Shown here: piece after piece, positions 26,922 to 36,297 of the stretch
Layout: each line of letters begins with the position of its first letter
Position numbering within the stretch: the first letter of the stretch is position 1
From: Symbiobacterium terraclitae
Lineage (GTDB): Bacteria > Bacillota > Sulfobacillia > Symbiobacteriales > Symbiobacteriaceae
Reading direction: 5' to 3'
DNA: 64,000 nt
NCBI RefSeq assembly: GCF_017874315.1
Contig: NZ_JAGGLG010000002.1
Coordinates: forward strand, 1-64,000
Translations under genes and position numbers: made by a program
Notes under the pieces: generated by a model
What the model was told of the DNA's origin: nothing
The model's database searches: none
Seen by the model: only the letters and a program-made list of their open reading frames with translations

Positions 26922-27664
26922 TCATCCGCAAGACGCCCCGGCAGATCCAGCAGATGAAGGAGGCCGGACGGATCGTCTGGCATGTCCACCAGGAGCTCGC
27001 GAAGGTGATCGCCCCCGGGATCACCACCAGGGAGCTCGACGCCCTGGCCGAGCGGCTGATCCGTCAGGCCGGCGGCATCCCCACCTTCAAGGGGTACCAC
27101 GGCTACCCCGGGTCGATCTGCGCTTCCGTCAACGAGGTGGTGATCCACGGGATCCCCGGGGAGAGGGCGCTCGCAGAGGGCGACGTGATCGCCATCGACC
27201 TGGGGGTCACCTACGGCGGCTGGGTGGGCGACTCGGCGTACACGCACCCCGTGGGGCGGGTGTCGCCGGAGGCCGAGCGGCTGCTGGAGGTCACGCGAAA
27301 CGCGCTTGAAAAAGCGATTGCCCGGTGCTATCCTGGCAATCGGCTGGGAGACGTGGGACACGCCGTTCAGTCGTACGTGGAATCCCAGGGTTTCAGCGTC
27401 GTGCGCGACTTCGTGGGCCACGGCGTCGGGGAGCGGATGCACGAGGATCCTCCGGTGCCCAACTACGGGCTGCCCGGGACCGGGGTGACGCTCCGGCCCG
27501 GTATGGTGCTCGCCATCGAGCCCATGGTGAATGCGGGCACCGAGGAGGTGCGCGTCCTGCGGGACGGCTGGACCGTGGTCACAGCCGACGGCAGGTACTC
27601 GGCGCACTTCGAGCACACCGTGGCGATCACCGAAGACGGACCGGTGATTCTCACCAAACCGTGA
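26918..27664 (+). CDS. map: Methionine aminopeptidase, type I
   Basis: The 248-residue metalloprotease removes initiator Met. The start ATG 26918 overlaps the adk stop (ATGA). Metal ligands are recognisable in order: [14 protein letters not shown] (Asp pair), [12 protein letters not shown] (His), EPMVN (Glu) and FEHTVAIT (Glu). [20 protein letters not shown] is the substrate-binding His region. It lacks the N-terminal zinc extension seen in some type I forms. Confidence 0.97.
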   Translation: MIIRKTPRQIQQMKEAGRIVWHVHQELAKVIAPGITTRELDALAERLIRQAGGIPTFKGYHGYPGSICASVNEVVIHGIPGERALAEGDVIAIDLGVTYGGWVGDSAYTHPVGRVSPEAERLLEVTRNALEKAIARCYPGNRLGDVGHAVQSYVESQGFSVVRDFVGHGVGERMHEDPPVPNYGLPGTGVTLRPGMVLAIEPMVNAGTEEVRVLRDGWTVVTADGRYSAHFEHTVAITEDGPVILTKP

Positions 27665-27684
27665 GGAATAGTTATCCGGTCTTG

Positions 27685-27693
27685 TGCTATAAT
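27685..27693 (+). promoter_or_regulatory. Extended -10 promoter for the KOW-infA-rpmJ-alpha operon run
   Basis: TGCTATAAT (27685-27693) is a perfect extended -10 element. No good -35 box lies 17 bases upstream, as is usual for extended -10 promoters. It is placed between map and the KOW protein gene. Confidence 0.55.
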
Positions 27694-27755
27694 AGTGGTA
27701 TTGGCCTTTCGCGCGTGAACCCGAGTTGCGGGAGCGATTACGGAGGTGCACGTCC

Positions 27756-28046
27756 GTGGACCAACCGGGTCTAAGGCCCGGCGCCATAGTGCGATCTCTG
27801 GCCGGACGCGACCTGGGATCCTGTTACGTTGTGGTGCGGGTAGTGGACGAGCGGTTCGTCACAGTGGCCAATGGTCGCCGGAGACCGGTCGCCCGTCCGA
27901 AGCTCAAGAATCGGCGGCACCTCGAGGTGCTGGGTTGGGCAGACGCCTCCCTGGCTCTCCGACTGGAACGAGGCGCCAAGGTCACCGACGAAGAGATTGT
28001 CAAGGCCCTGGAGACCATTCCTGCGGGAGTCTGCGAGGAGGTATAG
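27756..28046 (+). CDS. KOW-domain RNA-binding protein (L14e-like)
   Basis: This 96-residue protein resembles the KOW/L14e-like proteins that Firmicutes encode between map and infA. GTG 27756 lies 7 bases after CGGAGGTG. The N-terminal KOW-type strand pair (LRPGAIVRSLAGRDLGSCYVV) is followed by TVANGRRRPVARPKLKNRRHLEVLG. It probably binds RNA or the ribosome; the exact function is not established from sequence. Confidence 0.8.
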   Translation: MDQPGLRPGAIVRSLAGRDLGSCYVVVRVVDERFVTVANGRRRPVARPKLKNRRHLEVLGWADASLALRLERGAKVTDEEIVKALETIPAGVCEEV

Positions 28047-28055
28047 AACCCACGT

Positions 28056-28274
28056 ATGTCCAAGGACGACGTCATCGAGGTTGAGGGCACCGTGGTTGAG
28101 CCGCTGCCCAACGCCATGTTCCGGGTGAAGCTGGCCAACGGGCACCAGGTGCTCGCCCACGTCTCCGGAAAGATCCGTATGAACTTTATCCGGATACTAC
28201 CTGGCGATCGCGTCACGGTTGAGCTGTCGCCTTACGACCTCACCCGTGGTAGAATCGTATACCGGTACAAATAG
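28056..28274 (+). CDS. infA: Translation initiation factor IF-1
   Basis: IF-1 (72 aa), an OB fold in the ribosomal A site. [22 protein letters not shown], then [30 protein letters not shown], is textbook. ATG at 28056 is 9 bases after the previous stop with GAGGAGG overlapping that gene's end. Confidence 0.97.
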   Translation: MSKDDVIEVEGTVVEPLPNAMFRVKLANGHQVLAHVSGKIRMNFIRILPGDRVTVELSPYDLTRGRIVYRYK

Positions 28275-28402
28275 GTCGGCTCACCAAAAGCCGTCTCAAC
28301 CATTCACGCTTCTTACGAAGCTTTTCCCTTTTGGTCTGCATCCCTGCGCTTGACCTGGACCATTCCGGCCAAACGAGCGCGCGAAGAGAGGAGGGGCTGC
28401 TC

Positions 28403-28516
28403 GTGAAGGTTCGCCCGTCGGTGAAGCCGATTTGCGAGAAGTGCAAGGTCATCAAGCGGCACGGTCACGTGATGGTGATCTGCGAGAACCCGAAGCACAA
28501 GCAGAAGCAGGGGTAA
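28403..28516 (+). CDS. rpmJ: Large ribosomal subunit protein L36, zinc type
   Basis: L36 (37 aa): [20 protein letters not shown], then [11 protein letters not shown]. The C-C-C-H zinc ligands are intact. GTG 28403 has GAGAGGAGGGG upstream. It is too short for simple length filters but unmistakable, and sits in its usual place after infA. Confidence 0.95.
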   Translation: MKVRPSVKPICEKCKVIKRHGHVMVICENPKHKQKQG

Positions 28517-28825
28517 GTTGCGACCGCGCGGTTGCAGCGGCCGCTTGGCCGACCCCGCAGACCAGCGAAGTTTTGCCGGTTTTAGGCTGGCGCACCCCTT
28601 GCGGCAGTAAGGGGAGCACCGGCATTTACGCATGGGCTCGAGGTTCGGACACTGCCGGGAGGCGTGCAAAACCCGAACTGGAACCCTGCGGCCTCACCTC
28701 AGGGAGCGGCTGGTGGTCGAGGTCCCTCTTCCCTCACCACTTTCTCTGCGGCGATGTCGTCTGGGACGGGTCGTGCATCATCGACCAACTCCGTTGTTGC
28801 GACATGAGGAGGGTATTTCGAGAGC
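28517..28825 (+). other. 309-base spacer between rpmJ and rpsM
   Basis: No coding region is supported. It contains several foldable parts, including CCCCTT/AAGGGG at about 28596-28613 nested inside GCCGG/CCGGC, and a near-palindrome at 28518-28537. No -10/-35 pair or U-tract terminator is evident. A ribosomal-protein-responsive leader for the alpha operon is possible. Confidence 0.4.
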
Positions 28826-29203
28826 ATGGCGCGTATCGCAGGTGTCGACCTGCCTCGTGACAAGCGCATTGAGGCTGCCCTGCCGTACATCTACGGCATC
28901 GGCTGGTCGCTTTCCCGTGAGATTCTGCAGAAGACCGGTATCGATCCGGACATCCGCGTCCGCGATCTGACCGAGGATCAGGTGGCCCGGCTCCGCGAGG
29001 TCATCGACCACGAGTACAAGGTCGAGGGTGACCTGCAGCGGGAGGTTCAGCTGAACATCAAGCGGCTGATCGAGATCGGCTGCTATCGCGGCCTGCGGCA
29101 CCGCCGCGGCCTGCCCGTGCGCGGCCAGCGCACCAAGACGAACGCCCGCACCCGCAAGGGCCCGCGGCGTACGGTCGCCGGGAAGAAGAAGGCCGGCAAG
29201 TAA
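28826..29203 (+). CDS. rpsM: Small ribosomal subunit protein S13
   Basis: S13 (125 aa) bridges head and 50[26 protein letters not shown] opens it. [26 protein letters not shown] is the conserved basic C-terminal part. ATG at 28826 is preceded by GAGGAGGG 12-18 bases upstream. Confidence 0.97.
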   Translation: MARIAGVDLPRDKRIEAALPYIYGIGWSLSREILQKTGIDPDIRVRDLTEDQVARLREVIDHEYKVEGDLQREVQLNIKRLIEIGCYRGLRHRRGLPVRGQRTKTNARTRKGPRRTVAGKKKAGK

Positions 29204-29221
29204 AGGGAGGGACACGTCTAC

Positions 29222-29611
29222 ATGGCCAAGCGCGCCGTTCGTACCAAGCGGAAGGAGCGGAAGCACGTCGACAAGGGCGTGGCCCATATCCGTTCTACCT
29301 TTAACAACACGATCGTGACGATCACCGACATGCAGGGGAATGCCCTCTCCTGGGCGACCGCCGGAGCGATGGGCTTCAAGGGCTCCCGGAAGTCCACCCC
29401 CTTCGCCGCGCAGATGGCGGCCGAGAAGGCGGCCAAGGACGCCATGGAGCATGGCCTGCGCGAGGTCGAGGTCATGGTCAAGGGGCCGGGGTCGGGCCGT
29501 GAGGCTGCCATTCGCCAGCTGCAGGCCGCCGGACTGGAGGTCACGACGATCAAGGACGTGACCCCGATCCCCCACAACGGCTGCCGCCCGCCGAAGCGGC
29601 GCCGGGTGTAG
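29222..29611 (+). CDS. rpsK: Small ribosomal subunit protein S11
   Basis: S11 (129 aa) is a platform protein. It has [22 protein letters not shown], then [18 protein letters not shown] and the end [21 protein letters not shown] at 29222 follows AAGGGAGGG. Confidence 0.97.
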   Translation: MAKRAVRTKRKERKHVDKGVAHIRSTFNNTIVTITDMQGNALSWATAGAMGFKGSRKSTPFAAQMAAEKAAKDAMEHGLREVEVMVKGPGSGREAAIRQLQAAGLEVTTIKDVTPIPHNGCRPPKRRRV

Positions 29612-29634
29612 GAAGAGGAGGGGACAACTAAGCA

Positions 29635-30258
29635 ATGGCACGTTACACCGAAGCCGTCTGCCGGCTGTGCCGGCGCGAGGGCGTTAAGCTCTACCTCAAG
29701 GGCGAGAAGTGCTACAGCGACAAGTGCCCGGTCGTCAAGCGGGCCACCCCGCCCGGGCAGCATGGCGTCAGCCGCCGGAAGCAGTCCGAGTACGCCCTGC
29801 AGCTGCGCGAGAAGCAGAAGGCCCGCCGGTTCTACGGCGTGCTGGAGCGGCAGTTCGAGCGCTACTTCGACCTGGCCGCCCGCAAGAAGGGCGTCACCGG
29901 CGAGGTGCTCCTGCAGATCCTGGAGCGCCGCCTGGACAACGTGGTCTACCGGATGGGCTTCGCCGCCAGCCGTGCGGAGGCCCGCCAGATCGTGAAGCAT
30001 TCCCACATCGAGGTCAATGGCCGCAAGGTCAATATCCCCTCTTACCTGGTGCGCGAGGGCGACGTCGTCGCCGTGCGGGAGTCCTCCCGTGATCACAAGC
30101 GCCTGAAGGAGCTGGCTGCGGCTGCCACGCGCACGGTGCCTGCCTGGCTCTCCGTCGACGCCGAGGCGATGCGGGGCACGGTGCTCCGCCTGCCGAACCG
30201 CGACGAGATCGATGCCCCGGTGCAGGAGCACCTCATCGTCGAGCTCTACTCCCGGTAA
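29635..30258 (+). CDS. rpsD: Small ribosomal subunit protein S4, zinc-binding form
   Basis: S4 (207 aa) is a primary 16S binder. Its N-terminus has Cys9, Cys12, Cys26 and Cys31, the same spacing as the zinc site of Thermus S4. The S4 RNA-binding domain ([34 protein letters not shown], cited here only as the region at about residues 96-130) is intact. ATG at 29635 follows GAGGAGGGG. Confidence 0.97.
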   Translation: MARYTEAVCRLCRREGVKLYLKGEKCYSDKCPVVKRATPPGQHGVSRRKQSEYALQLREKQKARRFYGVLERQFERYFDLAARKKGVTGEVLLQILERRLDNVVYRMGFAASRAEARQIVKHSHIEVNGRKVNIPSYLVREGDVVAVRESSRDHKRLKELAAAATRTVPAWLSVDAEAMRGTVLRLPNRDEIDAPVQEHLIVELYSR

Positions 30259-30381
30259 TGGCTCTGACGGCCGGGCCGGGTGCGTGAGGGGTATTCGACC
30301 CGGCCAGGGAGCTGGTCTGGTTTCCGGGGCGGTGGCGTAGGGCGCTCACACGTGAGACAGGGAATTGGGGGTATCTACCAG

Positions 30382-31329
30382 ATGATCGGAATGGAAAAGC
30401 CCAAGATTGAGACCGTAGTGCTCGCCGAGGACAACAGCTACGGCAAGTTCGTGGTGGAGCCTCTGGAGCGCGGCTACGGCATCACCCTTGGCAACTCGCT
30501 GCGGCGGATCCTGCTCTCCTCGCTGCCGGGCGCCGCAGTTACCTCTGTGAAGATCGACGGCGTGCTGCATGAGTTCTCGACGATCCCCGGTGTGGTCGAG
30601 GACGTGACGGACATCATCCTCAACCTCAAGCAGCTGTCGCTGAAGGTACACAGCGACGAGCCGAAGATCCTCCGGCTCCACGCGGAGGGCGAGGGCGTCG
30701 TCACCGCCGGGGACATTCATACGGACGCCGATGTGGAGATCCTCAACCCGGACCTGCACATTGCCACGCTGGACAAGGGCGGCCGGCTCATCGCGGAGAT
30801 CGCCGTCGGCAAGGGCCGGGGTTACGTTCCTGCCGATCAGAACAAGACCCCCGACATGCCGATTGGCGTGATCCCCGTCGACTCGATCTTCTCCCCGATT
30901 CGCCGGGTCAACTACACCATCGAGCACACCCGCGTCGGCAACCGGACCAACTTCGACAAGCTGACCCTGGAGGTCTGGACCAACGGGGCGATTCGCCCCG
31001 ACGAGGCCTGCTCCTGGGCGGCCAAGATCCTCAAGGAGCATCTGGAGCTCTTCATCTCGCTGACCGACGACGCCGACGAGATCGAGGTCATGCAGGAGAA
31101 GGAGGACGACGATCGCAACAAGCTGATGGAGATGACCATCGAGGAGTTGGATCTGTCGGTCCGGTCCTACAACTGCCTGAAGCGCGCCGGCATCAACACG
31201 GTGGCGGAGCTCTGCGCCAAGTCAGACGACGAGATGATGAAGGTCCGCAACCTGGGCAAGAAGTCCTTGGAAGAGGTCAAGAGCAAGCTGGCCGCCATCG
31301 GCCTGAGCCTGCGGCAGTCCGACGACTAG
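30382..31329 (+). CDS. rpoA: DNA-directed RNA polymerase subunit alpha
   Basis: The 315-residue alpha subunit has the N-terminal assembly domain ([25 protein letters not shown]), a linker, and the C-terminal DNA-contacting domain ([22 protein letters not shown], then [17 protein letters not shown]). I chose ATG 30382; the nearest ribosome-binding stretch is only GGGGG at 30367-30371, weaker than its neighbours. ATG 30391 is an alternative. A 123-base gap precedes it. Confidence 0.95.
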   Translation: MIGMEKPKIETVVLAEDNSYGKFVVEPLERGYGITLGNSLRRILLSSLPGAAVTSVKIDGVLHEFSTIPGVVEDVTDIILNLKQLSLKVHSDEPKILRLHAEGEGVVTAGDIHTDADVEILNPDLHIATLDKGGRLIAEIAVGKGRGYVPADQNKTPDMPIGVIPVDSIFSPIRRVNYTIEHTRVGNRTNFDKLTLEVWTNGAIRPDEACSWAAKILKEHLELFISLTDDADEIEVMQEKEDDDRNKLMEMTIEELDLSVRSYNCLKRAGINTVAELCAKSDDEMMKVRNLGKKSLEEVKSKLAAIGLSLRQSDD

Positions 31330-31376
31330 CCCCGGCAGCGTGACCCATCTGCACAGGATAGGGGTGAACGAGAGAG

Positions 31377-31718
31377 ATGGCTCATTATCAGAAGCTCGGG
31401 CGCGACAGCTCGGCTCGCAAGGCGCTGTTCCGGGCCCTGGTGACGGCCCTGTTTGACAAGGAGCGGATCGAGACGACCGAGGGGAAGGCGAAGGAGGTCC
31501 AGTCCATCGCCGAGGAGATGATCACCCTCGCCAAGCGCGGCGACCTGCATGCCCGTCGTCAGGCCCTCGCCTACATCTACGACGAGTCCGTGGTCACCAA
31601 GCTGTTCCAGAACATCGCCGCCCGGTATGCCGACCGCAACGGCGGGTATACCCGGGTGATCCGGACCGGCGTTCGGAAGGGCGACGCCGCTCCCATGGCG
31701 ATTCTCGAACTGGTCTAA
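31377..31718 (+). CDS. rplQ: Large ribosomal subunit protein L17
   Basis: L17 (113 aa) closes the alpha operon. Typical features: [21 protein letters not shown], then [13 protein letters not shown], and the end [29 protein letters not shown] at 31377 follows GGGGTGAACGAG. A strong terminator follows within 20 bases. Confidence 0.97.
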   Translation: MAHYQKLGRDSSARKALFRALVTALFDKERIETTEGKAKEVQSIAEEMITLAKRGDLHARRQALAYIYDESVVTKLFQNIAARYADRNGGYTRVIRTGVRKGDAAPMAILELV

Positions 31719-31734
31719 GCCAACTGGTGCGTAA

Positions 31735-31780
31735 CGCCCGGGCGCTGCTGCGCCCGGGCGCAACAGCGCCCGGGCGTTTC
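31735..31780 (+). terminator. Terminator after rplQ built from three repeats
   Basis: CGCCCGGGCGCTG (31735-31747) pairs perfectly with CAGCGCCCGGGCG (31764-31776). Between them lies the self-complementary TGCGCCCGGGCGCA. CGCCCGGGCG thus occurs three times in 42 bases. TTTCC follows. It ends the long ribosomal transcript. Confidence 0.85.
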
Positions 31781-31805
31781 CTGCGAGACGGGAGGGAGAT
31801 GTGCC

Positions 31806-32669
31806 ATGGCCGATCCATACATCGTCGCCGAGCGGGTCTCCTTCGCCTACGGGCGTGAGGATGCCGCCGAGGACAGGCCGGTGGCGCTCGCCCTGGACGG
31901 TGTGGACGCAGAGGTCTACCGGGGCGAGTTCCTGGCTGTGCTCGGCATGAACGGTTCCGGCAAGTCCACCCTGGCCCGGCACCTCAACGCCCTCCTGCTG
32001 CCCCGCTCAGGTCGGGTACTGGTGGACGGCCTCGACACGCGCGAGGAGCAGAACCTCTGGCCGATCCGCGACCGGGTGGGCATGGTCTTCCAGAACCCCG
32101 ACAACCAGATCGTCGCCGCCGTCGTGGAGGAGGACGTGGCCTTCGGCCCCGAGAACCAGGGGCTGCCGCCGGCCGAGATCCGGGCCCGCGTGGCGGAGGC
32201 CCTGGAGTCGGTGGGCATGACCGCCCACCGGGAGCGCTCGCCGCACCTCCTCTCGGGCGGCCAGAAGCAGCGGGTGGCCATCGCCGGCGCCCTGGCGCTG
32301 CGCCCGGCCTGCCTGGTACTGGACGAGCCCACGGCCATGCTGGATCCCTCCGGCCGGGCCGAGGTGCTCGGGGTGGTGCGCCGCCTCAATCGCGAGCTGG
32401 GCATGGCCGTGGTCTGGATCACCCATTTCATGGAGGAGGCGGCGGTGGCGGACCGGGTGATGGTCATGGCCGGCGGCAAGGTCCAGCTGGTGGGCACCCC
32501 GCGCGCGGTCTTCAGCCAGGCCGACAGGCTCCGGGCCCTGCGGCTGGACGTGCCCCCCGCCGTGCAGGTGGCGGAGCGCCTTCGCGCGGACGGAATTCCG
32601 CTCCCGGGGGAGATACTGACGCTGGAAGAGTTGGTGGAGGCCTTATGCCAATTGTCTTCGAAGCAGTAA
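31806..32669 (+). CDS. ecfA1: ECF transporter energy-coupling ATPase EcfA1
   Basis: The 287-residue ATPase forms the energising module for vitamin and metal S-components. Walker A is GMNGSGKST, the signature is LSGGQKQRV, Walker B is LVLDEPTAMLD and the switch is WITHFMEEA. ATG at 31806 follows GGGAGG. It overlaps ecfA2 by 25 bases, indicating coupled expression. The Firmicutes position after rplQ is standard. Confidence 0.95.
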   Translation: MADPYIVAERVSFAYGREDAAEDRPVALALDGVDAEVYRGEFLAVLGMNGSGKSTLARHLNALLLPRSGRVLVDGLDTREEQNLWPIRDRVGMVFQNPDNQIVAAVVEEDVAFGPENQGLPPAEIRARVAEALESVGMTAHRERSPHLLSGGQKQRVAIAGALALRPACLVLDEPTAMLDPSGRAEVLGVVRRLNRELGMAVVWITHFMEEAAVADRVMVMAGGKVQLVGTPRAVFSQADRLRALRLDVPPAVQVAERLRADGIPLPGEILTLEELVEALCQLSSKQ

Positions 32670-33514
32670 GCCACGTCTATCAGCCCGGGACGCCCTTCGA
32701 GTGGAAGGCGCTGGATGACGTGTCGCTCACGATTCCGGACGGGGAGTTCTGGGGTATCATCGGCCCGACGGGATCGGGGAAATCGACCCTGATTCAGCAC
32801 ATGAACGGCCTGCTCCGCCCCACCTCGGGCCGCGTGCTGGTGGACGGGATGGACCTGGCCGACCGGCGCACCGACCTGCGCAAGGTGCGCCAGCGCGTCG
32901 GCCTGGTCTTTCAGTACCCGGAGCACCAGCTCTTCGGCGAGACGATCTTCGAGGACGTCGCCTTCGGCCCCCGCAACATGAAGCTTGACGAAGCCGAGGT
33001 CGAGCGGCGGGTGATGCGGGCGCTGGAGCGGGTTGGGCTGCCGGCGGAGATGCGGGACCGTTCCCCCTTCGGCCTCTCGGGCGGTCAGGCCCGCCGAGTG
33101 GCCCTGGCGGGCGTCCTGGCAATGGAGCCGCGCGTGCTCATCCTCGACGAGCCCACGGCCGGGCTCGACCCCCAGGGGCGCGCCGAGATCCTCGACCTCG
33201 TCGGGACCTTCCCGGCGTTGGGCATGACGGTCATCCTCGTCTCCCACTCGATGGACGACGTGGCCGAGCGCGCCGACCGGGTCCTGGTGATGCACGGTGG
33301 CCGCGTGCACATGCTGGGCACGCCCCGGGAGCTGTTCTCCCGCAGGGCCGAGCTGGAGGCCATCGGGCTCGGCGTGCCCGCGGCCGTCGTCCTCGCCGAT
33401 CACCTGAGGGCGCGCGGCTGGCAGCTGCCGCCGGACATCGTCACGCTCGACCAGGCGGTGTCCGCCATCAAGGCGGTACTGCATACCGCAGGGAAGGGGG
33501 CGGACCGGCGGTGA
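32645..33514 (+). CDS. ecfA2: ECF transporter energy-coupling ATPase EcfA2
   Basis: The 289-residue ATPase is the paralogous partner of EcfA1. Walker A is GPTGSGKST, the Q loop is QYPEHQLFGETI, the signature is LSGGQARRV and Walker B is LILDEPTAGLD. It overlaps ecfA1 by 25 bases and ecfT by 4 (GTGA). Together the two form the heterodimer that docks on EcfT. Confidence 0.95.
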   Translation: MPIVFEAVSHVYQPGTPFEWKALDDVSLTIPDGEFWGIIGPTGSGKSTLIQHMNGLLRPTSGRVLVDGMDLADRRTDLRKVRQRVGLVFQYPEHQLFGETIFEDVAFGPRNMKLDEAEVERRVMRALERVGLPAEMRDRSPFGLSGGQARRVALAGVLAMEPRVLILDEPTAGLDPQGRAEILDLVGTFPALGMTVILVSHSMDDVAERADRVLVMHGGRVHMLGTPRELFSRRAELEAIGLGVPAAVVLADHLRARGWQLPPDIVTLDQAVSAIKAVLHTAGKGADRR

Positions 33515-34320
33515 GCTTTCAGGGAGTGACCATCGGCCAGTACTTCCCCGGCACCTCGCTGCTGCACCGGCTCGACCCCCGGGTGAAGATCACCGGGGTG
33601 CTGATCCTCTCGGTGGCCATCTTCCTGCCGAAGGCATGGCCCGGATATCTGGCCGCCATCCTGTTCACCCTGTCCCTGATCGCCCTTGGGCGCGTGCCCA
33701 TCCGGCTCATCCTGCGCGGGATGCGGCCCATCCTGATCTTTCTCCTGATCACCGCCGCGTTCAACCTGTTTCTCACGCCCGGGGAGCCGCTCTTTCGGCT
33801 GGGCCCGCTCACGGCCACGCGTGAGGGCCTGGTGCTCGTGGGCGTCACGACGACGCGGCTCCTGCTGCTGGTCACCGTGGCGTCGCTGCTGACGCTCACC
33901 ACCTCGCCTATCCGGCTCACCGACGGCCTCGAGCGGATGCTCAGGCCCCTCAGGCCGATCGGCGTTCCGGCGCACGAACTGGCGCTGATGATGACCATCG
34001 CCCTGCGCTTCATCCCCACGCTGGCCGAGGAGGCCGACCGGATCATGCGGGCCCAGCAGGCCCGGGGAGCCAGCTTCGCCACGGGATCGCTCATGGCGCG
34101 GGTGCGCAGCCTCGTGCCCGTGCTCGTGCCGCTGTTCGTGGCCTCCTTCCGCCGGGCGGACGAGCTGGCCACGGCCATGGAGGCCAGGGGCTACCGCGGC
34201 GGGGAGGGGCGCACCCGCATGCAGGAGCTCGCCTTCGCCGCACGGGACGGCGTGGCGCTGGCGGTGCTCGTCGGGTTCCTGGCCCTGCTCCTGGGCCTCA
34301 GGCTCACCGGAAAAGGCTGA
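33511..34320 (+). CDS. ecfT: ECF transporter transmembrane protein EcfT
   Basis: The 269-residue membrane scaffold couples the ATPases to substrate-binding S-components. It starts SFQGVTIGQYFPGTSLLHRLDPRVK, with several transmembrane segments. Two cytosolic coupling helices carry the Ala-Arg-Gly signatures QQARGAS and MEARGYRGG. GTG start overlaps ecfA2. No S-component gene is present nearby, so this is a shared (group II) module. Confidence 0.95.
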   Translation: MSFQGVTIGQYFPGTSLLHRLDPRVKITGVLILSVAIFLPKAWPGYLAAILFTLSLIALGRVPIRLILRGMRPILIFLLITAAFNLFLTPGEPLFRLGPLTATREGLVLVGVTTTRLLLLVTVASLLTLTTSPIRLTDGLERMLRPLRPIGVPAHELALMMTIALRFIPTLAEEADRIMRAQQARGASFATGSLMARVRSLVPVLVPLFVASFRRADELATAMEARGYRGGEGRTRMQELAFAARDGVALAVLVGFLALLLGLRLTGKG

Positions 34321-34351
34321 ATGGTTAGCTGCGGCGAGGGAGGTGATGGCG

Positions 34352-35155
34352 GTGCGGTCGATCAAGCTGATCCTCGCGTACGACGGCACCGCCTACGCGG
34401 GCTTTCAGCGGCAGCCCAACGGCGTCACCGTCCAGCAGCGGCTGGAGGAGGCGCTGCGGGCCGTCACCGGCGAACCCGACCTGCGGATCGCCTCGGCGGC
34501 GGGGCGCACCGACGCGGGCGTGCACGCCCGGGGGCAGGTGGTCCACGTCCGCACGGGGGCCACCATCCCGGTGGACCGCTGGCCCGCCGCCCTGAACAGC
34601 CGCCTCCCCGAGGACATCGCCGTGGTCGGCGCGGAGGCCGTGCCGCCCGACTTCCACGCCCGGTACTGGGCGCGGGAGAAGCGGTACCGGTATACCTTCC
34701 ACGTCTCGCCTTACCCTGCGCCGCTGATCCGGCACTTCGCTTACCACTGGCACAGGCCGCTGGACCTCGCGGCCATGCGGCGGGCGGCGGACCTCCTGGT
34801 GGGCCGGCACGACTTCGCCGCGTTCCGGGCTTCGGGGGGATCGGCCAAGACGTCGGTGCGCACCGTCACGCGGCTGTCGCTCACACCGCAGGGCACGCTC
34901 CTGTTCCTGGACGTGGCGGCGGACGGGTTCCTCTACAACATGGTGCGCATCATCGCCGGCACCCTGCTCGAGGTCGGGGCCGGGAGGCGCACCATCGCCC
35001 AGGTGGCGCAGGCGCTGAAGACGGGCGACCGGCGGCTGGCCGGCCGCACACTGCCGCCGCACGGCCTTTGCCTGGAAGAGGTCGTCTACGGCGACGGCCC
35101 CGCCCGGCCGGCGTGGTGGGCGGATGACGCCGACGCCGCGGACGACGCGGAGTAG
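34352..35155 (+). CDS. truA: tRNA pseudouridine synthase A
   Basis: TruA (267 aa) modifies positions 38-40 of the anticodon arm. The catalytic Asp lies in GRTDAGVHARGQ; LILAYDGTAYAGFQRQP is the N-terminal signature; KRYRYTF and FLYNMVRIIAGTL are also present. GTG 34352 is 8 bases from GGAGG (34339-34343); ATG 34346 in the same frame is only 2 bases away and so less likely. It lies between ecfT and rplM as in Bacillus. Confidence 0.93.
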   Translation: MRSIKLILAYDGTAYAGFQRQPNGVTVQQRLEEALRAVTGEPDLRIASAAGRTDAGVHARGQVVHVRTGATIPVDRWPAALNSRLPEDIAVVGAEAVPPDFHARYWAREKRYRYTFHVSPYPAPLIRHFAYHWHRPLDLAAMRRAADLLVGRHDFAAFRASGGSAKTSVRTVTRLSLTPQGTLLFLDVAADGFLYNMVRIIAGTLLEVGAGRRTIAQVAQALKTGDRRLAGRTLPPHGLCLEEVVYGDGPARPAWWADDADAADDAE

Positions 35156-35160
35156 GCGCC

Positions 35161-35190
35161 TTGACAGTGGTTGCGGCGCCAATGTATACT
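35161..35190 (+). promoter_or_regulatory. Promoter of rplM-rpsI
   Basis: Consensus TTGACA (35161-35166) and TATACT (35185-35190) are 18 bases apart, directly after the truA stop. Confidence 0.82.
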
Positions 35191-35195
35191 AATGG

Positions 35196-35341
35196 GCGTT
35201 GACCTCGCCGCCACTGGAGGCACGGGTTGAGACCAGGAGCGACCTGGACCTCACGCCTTTCCCGAGTAGGGCGTGTACGCCAGGCGTCGTCCGATCGCAT
35301 AGATGCCCCTCACCGATCCATCTTCCGTAGGAGGGAATCCA
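35196..35341 (+). promoter_or_regulatory. rplM 5' leader, probable L13 leader RNA
   Basis: About 145 bases lie between the promoter and the rplM start, with short GC-rich pairing segments (for example GGCGT/ACGCC repeats around 35268-35288). Firmicutes have an L13 leader family at exactly this place. Position supports membership, but I could not verify the covariance structure by eye. Confidence 0.5.
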
Positions 35342-35773
35342 GTGAGCACTACATTCATGGCCAATCCGCAGAATGTCGAGCGGAAGTGGTACGTGGTCGA
35401 CGCCGAGGGCAAGACCCTCGGACGCCTGGCCAGCAAGGTCGCCGCTGTTCTGCGTGGCAAGCATAAGCCGACTTTCACCCCGCACGTTGACTGTGGCGAC
35501 TTCGTCATCATCGTCAACGCGGACAAGGTTCAGGTCACCGGCAACAAGGCCTCCGACAAGGTCTACCTGCGCCACTCCGGCTACCCGGGCGGCCAGAAGG
35601 CCATCACCTTCGAGCGCATGATTGCGACCAGGCCCACCCGCGTCCTCGAGCTCGCCATCAAGGGCATGCTTCCCCACAACCGGCTTGGGCGGCAGATGTA
35701 CCGCAAGCTGAAGGTGTACGCTGGTCCGGAGCACCCGCATGCGGCGCAGAAGCCGGAGCCGCTTGAGGTCTAA
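35342..35773 (+). CDS. rplM: Large ribosomal subunit protein L13
   Basis: L13 (143 aa). GTG 35342 follows AGGAGGG (35330-35336); residues 1-10 precede the usual opening [41 protein letters not shown] is the family signature near the C-terminus. It has its own promoter and pairs with rpsI. Confidence 0.96.
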   Translation: MSTTFMANPQNVERKWYVVDAEGKTLGRLASKVAAVLRGKHKPTFTPHVDCGDFVIIVNADKVQVTGNKASDKVYLRHSGYPGGQKAITFERMIATRPTRVLELAIKGMLPHNRLGRQMYRKLKVYAGPEHPHAAQKPEPLEV

Positions 35774-35795
35774 TCGAAAGGAGGCGTGTTGATCG

Positions 35796-36191
35796 ATGTC
35801 GACTCTGACGCAATACTGGGGCACCGGCCGTCGCAAGAACGCCATCGCCCGCGCCCGCCTCGTGCCGGGCACTGGCAACTTCGTGGTGAACGGCCGCACC
35901 CTCGCTGACTACTTCGGCCTTCAGACCCTCCAGATGCTGGTGGAGAGCCCGCTGGCGATCACCGGCACCGCTGGCAAGTACGACGTCTACCTGAACGTGA
36001 TCGGCGGCGGCATCTCCGGCCAGGCCGGCGCGTGCCGTCACGCGATCTCCCGGGCCCTGCTCAAGGTCGACGGCTCGCTGCGTCCGGTCCTCAAGCAGGC
36101 CGGCTTCCTCACCCGCGATCCGCGCATGAAGGAGCGCCGCAAGTACGGCCTCAAGAAGGCCCGCAAGCGCCCGCAGTTCTCCAAGCGCTAA
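35796..36191 (+). CDS. rpsI: Small ribosomal subunit protein S9
   Basis: S9 (131 aa) has a tail that touches P-site t[24 protein letters not shown] opens it and [21 protein letters not shown] is the core. The end [16 protein letters not shown] retains the final Lys-Arg. ATG at 35796 follows AAAGGAGG. A terminator follows. Confidence 0.97.
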   Translation: MSTLTQYWGTGRRKNAIARARLVPGTGNFVVNGRTLADYFGLQTLQMLVESPLAITGTAGKYDVYLNVIGGGISGQAGACRHAISRALLKVDGSLRPVLKQAGFLTRDPRMKERRKYGLKKARKRPQFSKR

Positions 36192-36199
36192 AGATGTAC

Positions 36200-36234
36200 A
36201 GGCCCGTGGCGAAAACCCGCCACGGGCCTTCTTG
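36200..36234 (+). terminator. Terminator after rpsI
   Basis: AGGCCCGTGGCG (36200-36211) pairs with CGCCACGGGCCT (36218-36229), 12 perfect base pairs, followed by TCTTG. Confidence 0.8.
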
Positions 36235-36297
36235 CTGCCCGCTGCGGGTGAACGGTGGCCCGCCCGGGCGCGTCCCATGCGTGGGAGGTGGTGTGCG

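Noticed and set aside
28432-28860. Open frames crossing the rpmJ-rpsM spacer
   Set aside because: They overlap rpmJ and rpsM in wrong frames and show no third-position bias.
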